NCBI GenBank assembly: GCA_027475525.1 | Contig: JAMWFC010000007.1 | Location: 434,001 to 498,000 of the forward strand | DNA length: 64,000 nt | Source of the DNA: Macrolepiota albuminosa | Lineage: Eukaryota; Basidiomycota; Agaricomycetes; Agaricales; Agaricaceae | Reading direction: 5' to 3' | Shown: positions 22,668 to 33,402 of the stretch, piece by piece | Layout of the letters: each line of letters opens with the position of its first letter | Numbering within the stretch: position 1 is the stretch's first letter | The notes under the pieces: generated by a model | Seen by the model: the letters and a program-made list of their open reading frames with translations, nothing else | Database searches by the model: none | What the model was told of the DNA's origin: nothing | Made by a program: the position numbers and the translations under genes

Positions 22668-23790
22668 TTAAACACCGCGCCTTCGTCGACGCGACTGCCC
22701 ATTAAACTTATCCCGAGAAGATCGACGCCTTTGAGGAATGCGCTTCTGCCCACTGTTACATTTGTGGGCGCTGGGTGATGAATCGATGACCCTTGTCGAT
22801 GATCTTGTGTCCATGTCTGACATATCCTCCATCACCTCCGCTACATCTACTTTTATGGCGTCCGCTTGCTTTTCCTGAAAGTCTAGGGGAATCAGACCAG
22901 GCTGGATTTCAGAAACCCAGCGGCGCATCCGCGCCTGGAATACAGAGTCTGCTTCGTCCACAATGTATTCGTCTTGGTCATCAGAGCTGTCCTCTCCATC
23001 CTCACGGTCGAGTATGTACGTGGCGGAATCTGCAGGTCCTAACCCAACTTCATCAACGTCCCAAGCAAAAGCTCCCGGACGAAGTTTTAGTTGTTCACCG
23101 CTCGATAATGTCTGAGCATTAGAGCTTGGATTCAGAATGAAGTCTGGAGGGACATCCCATCGCTCCCACATCCGGTAGGCGCATCGACATGAAAGATCAG
23201 ATTCGAAGTATTTCAAATAATATCGTCTGTATCCCTTGTCTTTATCTATTCGGCGTATGAAGTGCTCATGTTTCATAATCTTCTGATACAGGTCGACCAT
23301 AACATAGTGTGGGTGTACGTGTAGGCGTAGAACTGGCAAAGTTGTATAAGGGAACAAGTGCTCGTGTGGCAGGCCGTCACTACCGTCGAGGCGAGCGATA
23401 GTGCCCTCCATGCCAGGCAGAGGAACAAAGGTGTATTCAAACAAGTCTTTGTCCATGTATAGAGTCTAGCGGAACTCATTTTGTGTCGGGACATTGATAA
23501 TGTTAGGAATACGCACCTCGATCGGCTCTTCAAGAGTAAAATCCAAGTTAATGATAGAATCAAGCAAATTTTCATCCATTGGAAGTAAAGCCCAGAGACC
23601 CGACTCAAACATACGGCGAAGTTCCGGCGTTACTAAAGAGCATTGAGAATGCACCTTCACTTATAAATGCTTCAGAATCACCCACGATATATTTTGTTGG
23701 CCTCCGAGCTTGAGTCTAAAGTTCCATACCTCCGTCCCCATGCACACTCGAGTCTAATCAGCTGGATAGATCCTCATAAGCAGAGAAGGC
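22668..23790 (-). pseudogene. HNH_2-type fungal protein with in-frame TAG (copy B)
   Basis: The minus frame from 23660 encodes LRRMFESGLWALLPMDENLL, then reaches TAG at 23468-23466 and continues in the same frame with LYMDKDLFEYTFVPLPGMEG, LPHEHLFPYTTLPVLRLHVHP and a C-terminal arginine-rich tail (QRRRSSRDK, SRRRRRGV) that could act as a nuclear signal. FR-stop-TLY fits a Tyr codon changed to TAG. The segment before 23660 (IRLECAWGRRYGTLDSSS) resembles the post-HNH block E-W-S-W-G-x-K-x-G-E-L-N-L-D. So the locus covers the C-terminal half of an HNH_2-type protein, with the nuclease motif itself missing or unreadable. Confidence 0.5.
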
Positions 23791-24080
23791 GGACAATATC
23801 TATCCGGACTTGCCATCTCTTCCTCAAAGACCTGAGGACGCAATATTTGACAGGGCACAGTGAAGCGGGATTCGAGAGACACCACACATTTTTGAGACAT
23901 CTTGCCAGCATTAGCGAGCTAGTGCGGATATTCCGTGGGTTTTTATGGTGTGCGAACGATAGTGCACATTTTCCAAGTTTGACATTTGATCACGTGTGAG
24001 ATAATCTACACGTGTAATTACTGGTTTTGGTCTCCGCATTCCCGGCCTTGTTCTGACAAGGTTTATGATTAACATTTTCT
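23791..24080. other. Spacer before the Helitron-like remnants
   Basis: No convincing frame. It may contain the lost 5' part of HNH_2 copy B. Confidence 0.4.
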
Positions 24081-25490
24081 GTGGTTCCGCTTTTGTGTTC
24101 ACTTTCCTTTCTGTCCCCTCTTGCTCACCGTCTTATCATTCCGTCTACGAGCATGAGCATTCTCTTGGGCTCTGCTACTGTCCCTGCTGTTTTCAATTGC
24201 AACGTCAATCAGAGCACCGTTTCTTCAGCCGTTCTCCATAGTTTGGGTCTTTTTCTTTCATTCAGTCAGCAGCTAGTTTTGCTTGTCACTTTGTATCATT
24301 CCCACACAGTGTTCTCATGCCTCATCACTTTTTCCATTTCCGCCGATGATTTTCTTGTCATCCTTGGTATTGATTGGTTCACTCAATATTGCGAAATATC
24401 TATTTGCATCGGTGGATATCCGTTCTCGCTTGACTCTGTTTCCTTCCTTTCCCCTCTCTGTTTGAATGGTTTGTCCTGTTCTTCTCTTTTGTCCTGGCTT
24501 ACTTGTTTTCAGGTTCTAGCCTTCCTGCCTTGTGTTTGTCATCATTTTCACATCAGGCTCTCGTTTCTCCTCAGCCCATTCCTAACTGTACTGTTTCATT
24601 TGTATTGAAAACTATGGAAACACTATTTTCCAGTTTTGAGTCCTCTGCATATGTATTGTCATTATTTAGTTTTGATCTGTTGCAGGAGATGCTTGCCTGT
24701 CATGGTTTATCAAAACAAACAACTGTTACTGCTGCTCAATGTGTTCTAATTCACCATTTATTAAATGGCCTCTGTGCTGTGTCCCATGGTCCAGATTGCT
24801 TGGCTCACATGGATTTGGAATCTCCACATTGTTTAAAACTTGATTCATTAGAAACCGTTATCAGTCATGCTTGCAATGAAATGACTCCTATAGCTGAAAT
24901 TCGTGTTTTATGCAAGGTATTGGGACTCAATTGTCTTTCCAACAGCCGTGTGTTGCTCGTCAATTTTTTGACAAAATTTTCAGAGTACACTAACAACTGC
25001 TGCCCTCATTTTTGACTACATCCCATCAGTTCTCCCGCTTTGATGTCTTATGGATTGCCACTGGTCATAACAACTGCTGCCCTCATTTTTGACTACATCC
25101 CATCAGTTCTCCCGCTTTGATGTCTTATGGATTGCCACTGGTCATGGCATATCTGCTGCTGGTGATAGCATGTCTGTTCTTGATGTTGTTGTCAAACATA
25201 CATTACACAGTTTCTGCATCTATTCCCAGAAAAATTCAACATGTCTCTCATTGTGTCAGGTGGTTTCTCCTGCTATTTCTAATATTCTTCCCACTGATCT
25301 CCAGATGTATATTGTTCACAAATTTGGGTCATGTTTGACCATTAATTGTGCACGCACTTTGCTCTCCATTCTTAGAATCTCTTATCATACAAACTGTGCA
25401 ACCCTCAATGGCAGTATAGGGGAAACGAGACTACTTCACAAATTAACTCCTGAAATTGGGATGCAAAAATTGAGTAATGGTGCTTTCTAG
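24081..25490 (+). pseudogene. Helitron-associated N-terminal region, copy 1
   Basis: Frames around 24650-25490 read LLQEMLACHGLSKQTTVTAA, VLIHHLLNGLCAVS, ISHACNEMTPIAEIRVLCK, CCPHF and SRFDVLWIATGHGISAAGD, then KFGSCLTINCARTLLSILRIS. I recognise this as the region that precedes the DUF6570 and helicase parts of Agaricomycete Helitron proteins (motifs F-D-x-L-W-I-A-x-x-H-G-x-S-A-A-G-D and H-K-F-G). Stops and shifts are frequent, and one shift is the 77-bp duplication at 24991. The identification is from memory of the family and needs a search. Confidence 0.45.
24991..25144. repeat. 77-bp tandem duplication
   Basis: Copies start at 24991 and 25068. It repeats the CCPHF-to-WIATGH segment; collapsing it joins NNCCPH to the SRFDVLWIA frame. 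Confidence 0.97.
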
Positions 25491-25779
25491 GACAGCTGCA
25501 TGCAAAATGTAGTAAATGGTAATCTCAGAAAAGAAGGTCACATCCCACGTCGTCATGGTCAGTTTATGAAATAAAAAGAGAAGTTCACAATCAAGTAGAA
25601 GGCAATGATGTATTCAATTAACAATCTTTAATTGAAGCAGTGTAAACAGTGTAAAATAGGAAAATTGATTTGGTGGCTGTTTGTGATTCCTGTGTCTCTG
25701 CAAAAGTAGTGGGCATTGCAGCCACAGGGCACCCTTAAAGCATTATGGTCTGCAATGGACTTCTGTGGTCTCAGTATTC

Positions 25780-27485
25780 ATAACATGCATCATATGACCA
25801 GGTTTATCCCTTTATTTCTCAATTGTTTCAAATTCTCCTCTTTTTGTCTTTCTTTTGTAATCTTCTGTCCTCCTGTTTATCCTCCCTTTTTCTTGTACCA
25901 GGTTTGTTTCTCTCCCCAATCTCTTTTTCCTTTCTATATTCCTTATCCTCCATAAGCATATTGTTGGCCGGTTACAAATTTCCTGTCATCTTCAATCCTA
26001 CTGTTTCTCGCTGTTGTGTCTTTTCAACATTTTTGCATCATCTTGAGACTGTGTCCTCCTGCGATAGAGACATCAATCTGCTTGTTACATCTTTTCATGG
26101 TCATTCATCCTTCTCTTGTGTCATCTCTTTCCTCAATTTGTCAAATCTCTCTGCCATCATTTTTAGTTATTTGATTTGTATTGGCCAACCACCCATCTCC
26201 CAAGATGCAGTCTCATTTTTTAATCCTTCTCAAATAAATGTCTCTTTTTCCAATGATTCACATGATCTCTTTTTTCTCATGTGTCTTACTTTTTGACAGG
26301 TTCCATACCTTTGGCTACATTGTCCTCATCATTTTCAAATGACCTTGATTGGTCATTAGAAATTGCTGTTGTGGCCTCTAATCCTTTCATCATGAATGTT
26401 CTGCATACTGTGTTTTCTTTCACCATTTCATCCACTTTCACACTGTCTACCTTCTCCCTTGACACATTGTATAGAGCCCATTGATTTTCATGGATTGACA
26501 AATCAATCAACAGTTACCAAAACACAAAATTTGTTGGTACATCATCTTTTACATGGTCTTTGTGCAGTGTCTGCTGATTCTGGATATTTGTTGTCTCTGG
26601 CCTTGGTTAAACCACATTGCTTGAAAATAGATCTTTTCAATGCTGTTATTAGTCATGCTTGCAATGAATATACTCTGATTGTAGAGGTTTGAATGCTATG
26701 CAAAGCTTTAGTTTCAATGCTGTTATTAGTCATGCTTGCAATGAATATACTCTGATTGTAGAGGTTTGAATGCTATGCAAAGCTTTAGACTTGATCATCT
26801 TCTGCATTCTTGTTCTTTGCTTATTGATTTTCTGTCAAAAGTTTTGGTATACACTAACAAACCATTGCCCCCCTTTTTGATTACTTCATGTCACTTTTCC
26901 CAATTTGATGCTCTATAGATTGCTGCTGCCCATGGCATCTCTGCTAATGGCAATGCTCAATCCATTTTGCCATTGGTTATCACTTATACATTGCACAGTC
27001 ATTGCATCCATAATCAAAAAAATTCAGGGTGTTTTGCAATGTGTTTTGACGCTTTCCCATAGTCCTCCACCATTTCTTCTAAAGATCTTCAACTGTACAT
27101 TGTTCATGCATTTGGTGCTTACTTGCCTATTTCTTCAGCATGTCTGATGCTTTCAAATTTTGGTTTATCATTTGAAACAAATGATTCTGTATATTTATTA
27201 TGTGACAAGCTTCAATCACATTGTCAAATATTGTCTCAACGGCCTCGATGTGAAATTTCTGCAGTGCCTCAGTTGCCCACACCTCATATTCCTCTTCAAA
27301 TTACAAAAGACACCTGGCCTCAATTAGTATCTCAATCGCAAAAGGATATTTTAGCATTGTCTTTTAAAAATGCAACTTCCTTCAATGCTTTACATCACAG
27401 AACCTGTGCCACGTGTGCAAGATATCTTCCTATGAAAAAAACTGCTATCTTCTCTTGCCATTCTCTAAATTCAAATCCTCTTTGA
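25780..27485 (+). pseudogene. Helitron-associated N-terminal region, copy 2
   Basis: This repeats the order of copy 1 at lower quality: GYKFPVIFNPTVS, LVHHLLHGLCAVS, VISHACNEYTLIVEV, a CCPPF-like word and IAAAHGISANG near 26920, then goes further to SQSQKDILALSFKNATSF and HHRTCATCARYLP, the cysteine pair that ends this region in related Helitrons. Head-to-tail placement of two copies 1.8 kb apart suggests either tandem insertion or a duplicated element. Confidence 0.45.
26635..26788. repeat. 77-bp tandem duplication
   Basis: Copies start at 26635 and 26712 and repeat the ISHACNEYT segment of copy 2. Confidence 0.97.
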
Positions 27486-27626
27486 ATATCTGCCTCTTAT
27501 AACCAGTCTCAGCATATCATTACAGATATCAGACATCAGTATGCACCCTTTTCATTGTCTACACAAAATTCTTTCCAAGATTTTGTCCTTGATCCACATG
27601 AAATCCTCAAGGAACCCCCAACAATT

Positions 27627-28010
27627 TTAAAAGACGTGTTGAATAGCAGCCACATGGAGTTCTTGACTGGATGCATTACAATCAACATTTGTTACAACAA
27701 TACTTTGAAAGAGAATCTCAGATGTTGAAGTATTCAACGTTTCTCCCAGGTCTGAAATGCTGTTATATGTCAATTGGAGAAATTGTTGATTTTCAGAAGG
27801 AACAATATGTTCAATATGAAATGGCAAGAAATCTGAGTTTTCCAAATGCTGAATGCAATGTTCATCAATATGGACAAAATGATATAAAGGATTGTTTTTC
27901 TTTAACCAAATCAAAGCTGTGCAGATTCTATCTCCTCTTACAATTAAAGATGTTGCATGTTTTTTCAAACCGTTCCAATGAAGGTTTCTTCTGACTAATA
28001 AAGATAACAC
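27627..28010 (-). pseudogene. Helitron-associated fragment on the opposite strand
   Basis: The 127-codon minus frame contains SLIVRGDRICTALIWLKKNNP and DFLPFHIEHIVPS. These correspond to the V-R-R-x-K-V-x-x-A-L-x-W-L-K-x-N-N-P-L-Y and L-P-x-H-V-x-H-x-L-P blocks that follow the cysteine-rich segment in Agaricomycete Helitron proteins. Its orientation is opposite to the two copies before it, so a rearrangement or a separate insertion is needed. Confidence 0.5.
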
Positions 28011-28136
28011 AAATTAGTGTAATAATATTATCAATTGATAGGGGTAGAGATGTCGCAATAACACCAGGATTCTGGAGAAACACAATAGTATGGCCTCTAA
28101 GGCCCATTTGTTTCTTTAGCACAATACAATGCAAAC

Positions 28137-28934
28137 TGTCACGACCCCTCCTCTCCGGGCCCACTCCAGGACACCTCCGGAACACCATCTGGGACCCTCC
28201 CTCCGACCTCGCAGGACACGCCCCGCCATCATGCGCATCAAGGACTGCCATCAGCCACCGCCAGCCCCGATCAACAATCGGATCACGTGACTCATTTCCG
28301 GCTATCACACATCACGCATCACAGCTCTCTCCGCGCCAATTGATCGTGCACCCCACACGTGTGAATCCGGTATACAGCCCCTGCCGCTACTCAATGACCC
28401 CCGGAGCCCATCTCAGACACCCCAGAACCCGAGACCCGGTCCCGTAGTACTTATAGCATAGTTCCCTGTTGTATTCGCTAGTCTTGATATTACATACACT
28501 GTTACTTTGCATTACTTGGATTGTTGCGTGCCCTCTATTTGACTGGTACGCATTGACTGGCACGCTTGACTGGCACGCTTGGATATTCGCGTGCTCTAAG
28601 ACTGGTACGCACTTCGTGACTGGTACGCATTGACTGGCACGCTTGACTGGCACGCTTGGATATTCGCGTGCTCTAAGACTGGTACGCACTTCGCAACTTT
28701 AACTTACTAACTTGGTCGTCTTAGAACCTCCGGTTCACAACTCGACCCCCACCCAACTCCCCAGTTACCCACCACCCAAAACCCCCGGACCAAGTCCCCT
28801 CTCCTGGGATTTTGTCCACGTCTTGAACCCCGGAGTCTAGCCCCAGAGTTCCAGACACCCAGTATCCATGGGTCAAGTCCGCATTGTAAGGGCGATTGCT
28901 TTCCAAAAAGCCCCCAACTCAGTGGAACCTGACA
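28137..28934 (+). repeat. Gypsy-1 5' LTR (family C)
   Basis: TGTCACGACC...AACCTGACA, 798 bp as assembled and 721 bp after collapsing the duplication at 28540, close to the 747 bp of the solo LTR-C at 49774-50520. Shared blocks include ATCACGCATCACAGCTC, AGTACTTATAG and TATCCATGGGTCAAGTCCGC. No TGG primer-binding word follows it, since the internal region starts TAATATCAAGAC, so priming is unclear. Confidence 0.88.
28540..28693. repeat. 77-bp tandem duplication in 5' LTR
   Basis: Copies start at 28540 and 28617. The unit itself contains short direct repeats of GACTGGCACGCTT, so a real expansion was considered, but the period is again exactly 77. Confidence 0.9.
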
Positions 28935-29152
28935 TAATATCAAGACTCCCTCTTACACCGTTCTTGATGGCTATGTATACTCATACCCCACGGCTACCAG
29001 ACCGACCCCTACGGGCGCCCAGTACCCAAGCACTACTCCACGCAGACCCCCGCCCCGTCTATCCACCCCTCCGTACCTCCACCGCCACTGGGCCCCTGAC
29101 CCATCCCTCTATGATCTGGGGCCCTCAGCCAGCTGGGCCCCTCCGCCCAACT

Positions 29153-29311
29153 TAGCCATGGCACGACCCGTGGAGGTCCCCTCGTACCGGAGCATCCCCG
29201 GGGGCCTGCCGGAGACCCCACCAGTACTTAGCCAATGGCACAACCCGTGGAGGTCCCCTCGTACCGGAGCATCCCCGGGGGCCTGCCGGAGACCCCACCA
29301 GTGCCCATGGA
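29153..29311. repeat. Imperfect 77-bp duplication
   Basis: GCAC-GACCCGTGGAGG (29161) and GCAC-AACCCGTGGAGG (29238) start two copies 77 bp apart that differ at one base and one indel and diverge at the end. It is the only member of the series that is not exact; two haplotypes joined at a contig edge would explain it. Confidence 0.8.
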
Positions 29312-29930
29312 CCTCGCCCGATCCCCCCCAGCGAGGGCCCCTTCGCACCCACCCCCTACTAGCTACCAGCACCCTGTTCCCCAACCCGAGAACCCCGAGG
29401 ACCCCCCTACCTCGACTACCCCCCTCATCACTACCCGCCGCCGCTCCACCCGCTCCACCCGCTCGAACCCCCCCCTTGCCAATGGGACGACGACACCTTG
29501 AGGAGTATGAACGGCAACGGGAGAAGTACTCCGCTCACTCAGGATTACGCCGGAGGACTTCGCTCAATGGACAAGGGCGCTGCTCACGGAATTCGGGCAT
29601 GACGACTTTGAAGGCACTCCGGAGGAATGGGATCATTGCTTGGTCAAATTCGGGGATCGCCTCATGCGAGGAGAACTCCTGGAGCAAACTATGGTAAAGT
29701 ATAGGTGCAATACGATCCTCCGAGAAGAATTGCAGCAGCTGCTCGATGAAGTCCACGCGTCCCCCTCTCCTCGACCCCTCAACGACCCCGCGGACCCAGG
29801 TTGCTCGATTCACGTTTAACAGGAACCCCTGTCTGAAACAACGACAATGGGAAGAGCGACAAAATGCCTCAGCCATATTGCAGTCCCTCAATCCGACTGG
29901 AGGCCTCTTCGATCAACCTGCTGCCCGCAC
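29158..29930 (+). pseudogene. Gypsy-1 gag N-terminal ORF
   Basis: Frames begin MARPVEVPSYRSIPGGLPET, run through a Pro/Ser/Thr-rich stretch (TSTTPLITTRRRSTRSTRS), and continue in another frame with EEYERQRE, LRITPEDFAQWTRALL and EFGHDDFEGTPEEWDHCLVK. Related Agaricomycete gypsy elements have the same first ORF. The frame change near 29510 is a one-base shift not tied to a 77-bp site, so this part is truly damaged or misread. Its expected role is as a gag segment in the retrotransposon particle. Confidence 0.6.
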
Positions 29931-29936
29931 GGTAAG

Positions 29937-30090
29937 CTTGTCAACTCGCCGCAGGGCTAACTCCGTTTCTAGTACCTTCGAGACCTGGGGACAGCCCCAA
30001 AGACCCCTGGAACCTTGTCAACTCGCCGCAGGGCTAACTCCGTTTCTAGTACCTTCGAGACCTGGGGACAGCCCCAAAGACCCCTGGAAC
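29937..30090. repeat. 77-bp tandem duplication
   Basis: Copies start at 29937 and 30014, between the first gag ORF and the proline-rich part. Confidence 0.97.
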
Positions 30091-30399
30091 CCCTCCCGCA
30101 AACGGACAACGCCCGACCCCCGGCCCCGGCGAACCCTGGTAGACCCGCGCGGACACCCCTAGCACGGACGGCACGCTGTGCTACATCGATGAGCTCACGC
30201 GTGGCAACAACGAACCACGTCCCGCGCCCACGCCCGTCCTGGTACTGCCCCCTACGTCAGCCCCGGTCCCTCCGGAACCCAGCTTCCGTCGCGATCCGCC
30301 ACCCACTTCGACCTAAGGAACCCCCCGCGACCCCCAATGCAAGCACGACCCTCCCAGGCTGAGCGTCCCCCACGCAACCTGGCACCTGACCCAGCACCC

Positions 30400-31990
30400 A
30401 GCCCCCCTCTGCCCGACCGACACCACCAAACCCTCCCCGACCGCCTCCACCACCCCCGGCCGAACCTCGAGGACGACCCCCAGGTCCCCCACCTCCGCCA
30501 TCCCCTGTGTGGAGACCCGGGCCCCCTCCTGGCAGGAACGAACCCCCCTGGGACAACGGGCCTCCTGGGCGTGGACCCCCAGGTGAGCCACCCGGAGGAG
30601 GACCTCCCGGCGGGTGGGGTCCCGCCCTTGGTGCTTTTCCTCCTCAAGGAGGGGGGGGTAATCACTACTACTACTACTACAATGCTGGCCCCCCTCCCCG
30701 CAACGCTGCCGGACCGGACGACACTCGCGACGCCCTCGCCTGCGAAGGACGACTGGACATTCAAAAGCTCGACGCTTTCACGGGCCGGGACCCCCAAAAA
30801 TGGCGTACCTTCCTCACTCAGTGTCTCAATACATTTCAGGCAAAGCCGCTCACGTTTCAGGTTGACAGCTCCCGGGTGGCCTTTGCCGCATCGTACCTCC
30901 AGGGAATACATTTCAGGCAAAGCCGCTCACGTTTCAGGTTGACAGCTCCCGGGTGGCCTTTGCCGCATCGTACCTCCAGGGATCGCCTTCGATCACTACA
31001 CGGCCCTCATCCAGTTCGACCCCAACAACCCGGCACTCGCTCGCTGGCAAGCCTTCGTCGACGAGTTTTCTGGAAAGTTCGGGATCTACGACACCGTGGC
31101 CAAGGCCGAGGACAACCTCTTCAACCTCCGGATGCGCTCTGAAGAACATTTTACCACCTTTATCGTACGTTTTGAGAAGGAAGCTTACGAAACAGGTTGG
31201 AACTACAGCGCCCTCCGGTATGCCCTCCACCGCGCCCTGCCACAATGCATCAAGGACGTCCTCCGACTCGCCCTGAAACAACCCTTCTACGACGGATACA
31301 AGGCCCCCGCGCCCTGCCACAATGCATCAAGGACGTCCTCCGACTCGCCCTGAAACAACCCTTCTACGACGGATACAAGGCCCTCGTCATGCAGATTGAC
31401 CAACACTACTGGGAAGACCGCAGCGAGTATTCGAATTCCCGACCCCCCTGGAACCCTAGGGGAGGACCCCCTTGGCCCTCCGGCGAAGCCCCCAACCCCC
31501 AAGGTCGAAACCCTGGTCCCCCCCCTGGTGGCCAACCCCCGGTGAGTCGCAGCCCGCCCAATGCTAACCCCGGCAGCGGCGTCCGCCCCCAGGTCCAGCT
31601 TAACGCCGCCGTGGCCGCCCATGACCCGGGTGACATGCCAAGCCCCGAGGAGCCCCCAGAAGACCCCGAAGACTCCGACTTCAATGACGAACGGGATGAG
31701 GAGGCCCTCCGGGCCAACCGGCTTCAAAAGAAGGGACGACCCTGGATCGAAGTCCCGATGGATGTGCAGGAACGACGGAGAAGGGAGGGTGTCTGCATAC
31801 TCTGTGGTGAGAAAGACCATTTCATCTCCGAGTGCCCCAAACGACAGGTCATGGGACGTGCCACCTGGACCTTCGAAGGTGTGGTGAGAAAGACCATTTC
31901 ATCTCCGAGTGCCCCAAACGACAGGTCATGGGACGTGCCACCTGGACCTTCGAAGGGAGGACGCCACCTACGAGTATTCGGAAAACGACC
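30400..31990 (+). CDS. Gypsy-1 Gag with CCHC zinc knuckle
   Basis: After a Pro/Gly-rich lead (GPPPGRNEPPW, 30500-30650), the capsid-like region reads FTGRDPQKWRTFLTQCLNTF, ASYLQG, WQAFVDEFSGKFG and HFTTFIVRFEKEAYETGWN, then a second proline-rich stretch, an acidic segment (EEPPEDPEDSDFNDERDEE) and the knuckle CILCGEKDHFISEC (C-x2-C-x4-H-x4-C). Gag packages the element RNA. Three 77-bp duplications (30828, 31230, 31803) break the frame as assembled, and the frame is restored by using one copy at each. Confidence 0.85.
30828..30981. repeat. 77-bp tandem duplication in gag
   Basis: Copies start at 30828 and 30905. With one copy, AASYLQG runs straight into IAFDHYTALIQF. Confidence 0.98.
31230..31383. 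repeat. 77-bp tandem duplication in gag
   Basis: Copies start at 31230 and 31307. With one copy, PFYDGYKA joins LVMQIDQHYWED. Confidence 0.98.
31803..31956. repeat. 77-bp tandem duplication over the zinc knuckle
   Basis: Copies start at 31803 and 31880. As assembled it suggests a doubled, shifted zinc knuckle; a single knuckle is the likely truth. Confidence 0.98.
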
Positions 31991-33399
31991 CAGCGATTTA
32001 GACCCGAAGACGCCCTAAATCATGGAATCAACCCTGACATCTTCTCCGCCCCGGTCTCACATCTTTGCTCTACAACACTCATACAGGACACCCTCATGGC
32101 TTACCTACCCTCCCACTCTTCACACTCCCTCCTCCTCAAAACCCGCCTCACACACTCATACAGGACACCCTCATGGCTTACCTACCCTCCCACTCTTCAC
32201 ACTCCCTCCTCCTCAAAACCCGCCTCACCCCCTCCGGAACCCCCCTCGACACCCTCGTTGACAGTGGCGCCACTGACAACTTCATTGACGAAGCATGGTC
32301 TACCCTCGTCCTGGAACCCGCTCAGCAACTCCCGGTCCCGGTACGGCTCTGCCTCTTCGACGGAGACGCCTCTACGGCGGGAGACATCACTCATTTTGTG
32401 CGTATGCCCGTTACTTTCGCCAACGGACAGACTCACACCCTCTGGATGTTGATAACCAAACTTCACCCTTCCACACCCCTGGTCCTAGGGCTTCCGTGGC
32501 TCCGAGACACCAACCCCCGCATCGATTGGCGACATCTCACCCTTCGCCTGACCCAGGACCCGATGCCCGACGACCAGCAACTCCCCTTCAACATCCCCCA
32601 CTCTCCGGACCCTACCCCAAAGGACGGGGCCCCATCACCCCCCGGACTCCAGTCCCGTTTGTCCCGATCCTTCGTCATCAATGCCAGGCTGGACGGCACC
32701 CCGGGACCAGTATCGGCCCTCATCGACAGCGGAGCCACCAGAGTTTTCATCAGCGACACTCTCGACCTCCCCCACGACTCCCTCGACCAGCCCCTCCGCC
32801 TGCAACGCCTCGACGGCACCCCCTCCTCCTCCGGCCCCATCCAGAGGTCTCACTCGGGACGCGTGACCCTGGACAACGACTACGAGTTCACCTCCGACTT
32901 CCTGGTCACGCGACTTCACGAATCGACCCCGATGGTGCTGGGACTACCCTGGCTGCGCGACACAAACCCCGACATCGATTGGAGGACGCTCACCATGACC
33001 TTCCCGGGACCCGAAGACCACCCCTCGACCGCCGTGCACCTCCGGGCCCTAGGAAACGACCCGACGCCCGACACCCCCAGGACGACTGCCGCGCCCCCCA
33101 CGCCCGTCCGAGACCGCAAGGCCCCCGATCGACCCCCAAACATTCCTCGGAACAAGTACAAAGGGCCGAACTACCCCTGCTGGTCTCAGACACGCGTCAC
33201 ACCCGCTCCAGCCGATGCTTCTGCAACCCCGATCGACCTGAGCGCACTCGACATTAGGATCATTGGGGCCGCCCTCTTTGCCCGCCTCATGAGGGATGGA
33301 ACTCCCACGTTTCAGCTGCACACCTCGCCTTCTCTCCCGGAAGAACATCTACGAGGGGACGCTATCCTCCTGGAAGAGAAAACCGAGGAGCAAATCCTC
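31990..33399 (+). CDS. Gypsy-1 protease region with two retropepsin-like domains
   Basis: One frame contains two successive aspartic-protease-like units. Unit 1 has TLVDSGATDNFID (Asp at about 32260) and ends LVLGLPWLRDTNPRIDWR. Unit 2 has ALIDSGATRVFIS (Asp at about 32724) and ends MVLGLPWLRDTNPDIDWR. Both keep the D-S/T-G core and the hydrophobic L-G-L-P-W-L strand. A retropepsin works as a homodimer, so two linked units could form a single-chain dimer; alternatively one is structural. The frame ends at TGA 33400-33402 in L-stop-EVVPPEY, where CGA would fit, and then the RT begins. Confidence 0.8.
32075..32228. repeat. 77-bp tandem duplication before the protease
   Basis: Copies start at 32075 and 32152. 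One copy gives LLLKTRLTPSGTPLDTLVDS in a single frame with the upstream gag end. Confidence 0.98.
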
Positions 33400-33402
33400 T
33401 GA

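Noticed and set aside
29109..29384. Minus-strand repeats of GGLRQAPGDAPVRGDLHG as a repeat protein
   Set aside because: The repeat is the antisense of the imperfect 77-bp duplication.
30252..30920. 222-codon minus frame opposite the Gypsy-1 gag
   Set aside because: Gly/Arg-rich translation is the plain antisense of the proline-rich gag; unlike the 37 kb antisense ORF it has no helix or conserved motif.
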